NCBI RefSeq assembly: GCF_037975245.1
Contig: NC_092581.1
Span: forward strand, 18,994,303 to 19,058,302
Direction of reading: 5' to 3'
Origin: Apostichopus japonicus
Taxonomy: Eukaryota > Echinodermata > Holothuroidea > Aspidochirotida > Stichopodidae
DNA length: 64,000 nt
In this document: piece by piece, positions 63,124-64,000 of the stretch
How positions within the stretch are numbered: position 1 is the stretch's first letter
Layout of the letters: the number at the start of each line of letters is the position of its first letter
Translations under genes and position numbers: made by a program
The notes under the pieces: generated by a model
The model's database searches: none
Told to the model about the DNA's origin: nothing
The model's input: only the letters and a program-made list of their open reading frames with translations

Positions 63124-63415
63124 CTAACAAAAGAAATATGTAAATAGGGTTAAATATAGCATTTCAAATTTATTTTCAAGTTTCAACACTGTATGAGAGA
63201 GGCACCCAATTCTATGATAGCTGCTGTGACCTATTACAGCTTTAGTTTGATATTGAGGCATCTATCGGAAGTAATATATTTAAACAAGCAAACAAAAAGA
63301 CAGACAAATAAAGGACAAAGTCTTTTATAAGATGAACACTGTCACTGATATCACAAGGGTTATTAGCATAAAAACATCTTTCTTATTTACGACAGAGATC
63401 TTTGAACATCACAAA

Positions 63416-63781
63416 CAGTGGCAGAGAGTGGTCAGAGGGGGCGAGAATGGTCTGTATGGGCGCTTTCGACTTTATCTAAGCGGAGCGCCACCACAGGTTG
63501 GCGCGGAGCGTACAGAAATTTTTTGAGTAAAGATACTCCCTAGATCGCCGGAAATGACCCTTTCCGGGCCTTGCTAATTTGCAGATAAAGGAAGAATAAA
63601 TAGTGTCATCGCCAACAAAATGTGACAAATGTCAATAGGTAGATGAGAGCGCAATAAAAAAGTCAATAATCACGAATAAGTAAAAAGTGGTAAATAGCTG
63701 AAAAGGGCGCCAGCAGTCCATTTGAGTCCGCCAGGGGGGGCATCCGCCCCCCCCCCTGACTGTATGGACGCTCTGCCACGG
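63416..63781. mobile_element. hAT-type MITE in XPO4 intron
   Basis: Termini CAGTGGCAGAGAGTGG and, read inward from the right, CCGTGGCAGAGCGTCC are similar. Perfect 8-bp duplication ATCACAAA at 63408-63415 and 63782-63789. The 366-bp interior has G/C homopolymers near both ends and no transposase. The superfamily is assigned from duplication length and terminal sequence. Confidence 0.82.
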
Positions 63782-64000
63782 ATCACAAAGCACTTTCCTT
63801 TCAGTATAATATGAGAACATACTGGAATTTAGAAACTTTTTTTTCTCAACATTAAAGAGTTCTATATCCTTAGGCACTTCTCCTAGAAATCCTACACAAT
63901 AAAGTCATTTCTGGTAGACAGAGATCTATGTTAAAATATCTTGAAGTATTCCTGGAATGTTACACATGAAACAGCAACCGCACAGATCTATCTTAGTAAT

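Noticed and set aside
63632-63877. 81-codon minus frame upstream of XPO4 exon a
   Set aside because: It overlaps the hAT element at 63416-63781 and resembles no part of exportin-4.
1-64000. CRISPR array, operon, phage or plasmid features
   Set aside because: Both genes are spliced animal genes. The direct repeats are satellites without spacer structure, and no prokaryotic gene or operon is visible.

Overview
This is a stretch of an animal nuclear genome. It is AT-rich, has long introns with GT-AG borders, and is full of microsatellites, small DNA transposons and tRNA-derived SINE fragments. Two genes can be reconstructed exon by exon, and both match conserved eukaryotic families. No bacterial, viral or organellar gene was seen. 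Intron density, the protein sequences and the repeat types fit a marine invertebrate deuterostome. A sea cucumber or other echinoderm is my best guess, but this is inference and not proven by the window.

Layout: 1-36,429 holds no gene that I can recognise. It contains AT microsatellites, a tandem array of SINE hairpins (2.3-2.8 kb), a 75-bp satellite (3.9-5.1 kb), an ATTCC-like pentamer array (9.4-9.8 kb), three hAT-type miniature transposons or remnants (11.5, 21.5 and 22.2 kb), a long inverted repeat (22.7-23.0 kb), a degenerate array rich in AAGTCAACTT-like words (27.4-28.7 kb), and a SINE whose head is amplified as a 72-bp tandem repeat (31.1-31.8 kb).

36,430-47,277 (+) is a complete UTP11 gene in 8 coding exons giving 257 residues. 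UTP11 is a component of the U3 snoRNP / small-subunit processome that processes 18S rRNA precursors. Its first intron carries a 5'-truncated LINE. Its third intron carries one hAT element inserted in another, each flanked by an 8-bp target duplication, plus a SINE fragment and a long ATT/ATG microsatellite ending just before exon 4.

49,342 to the right edge (-) is the 3' part of XPO4 (exportin-4), with 11 coding exons giving 654 C-terminal residues and the stop codon. The N-terminal part of the gene lies beyond base 64,000. The two genes are convergent, with stop codons about 2.1 kb apart. One is a nucleolar ribosome-assembly factor and the other a nuclear transport receptor. Nothing in the sequence ties their functions together beyond adjacency.

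I looked for an undescribed system and did not find a convincing one. The most interesting non-genic structures are the nested hAT pair, the tRNA-B-box hairpin array, the SINE-head tandem array and the long inverted repeat.
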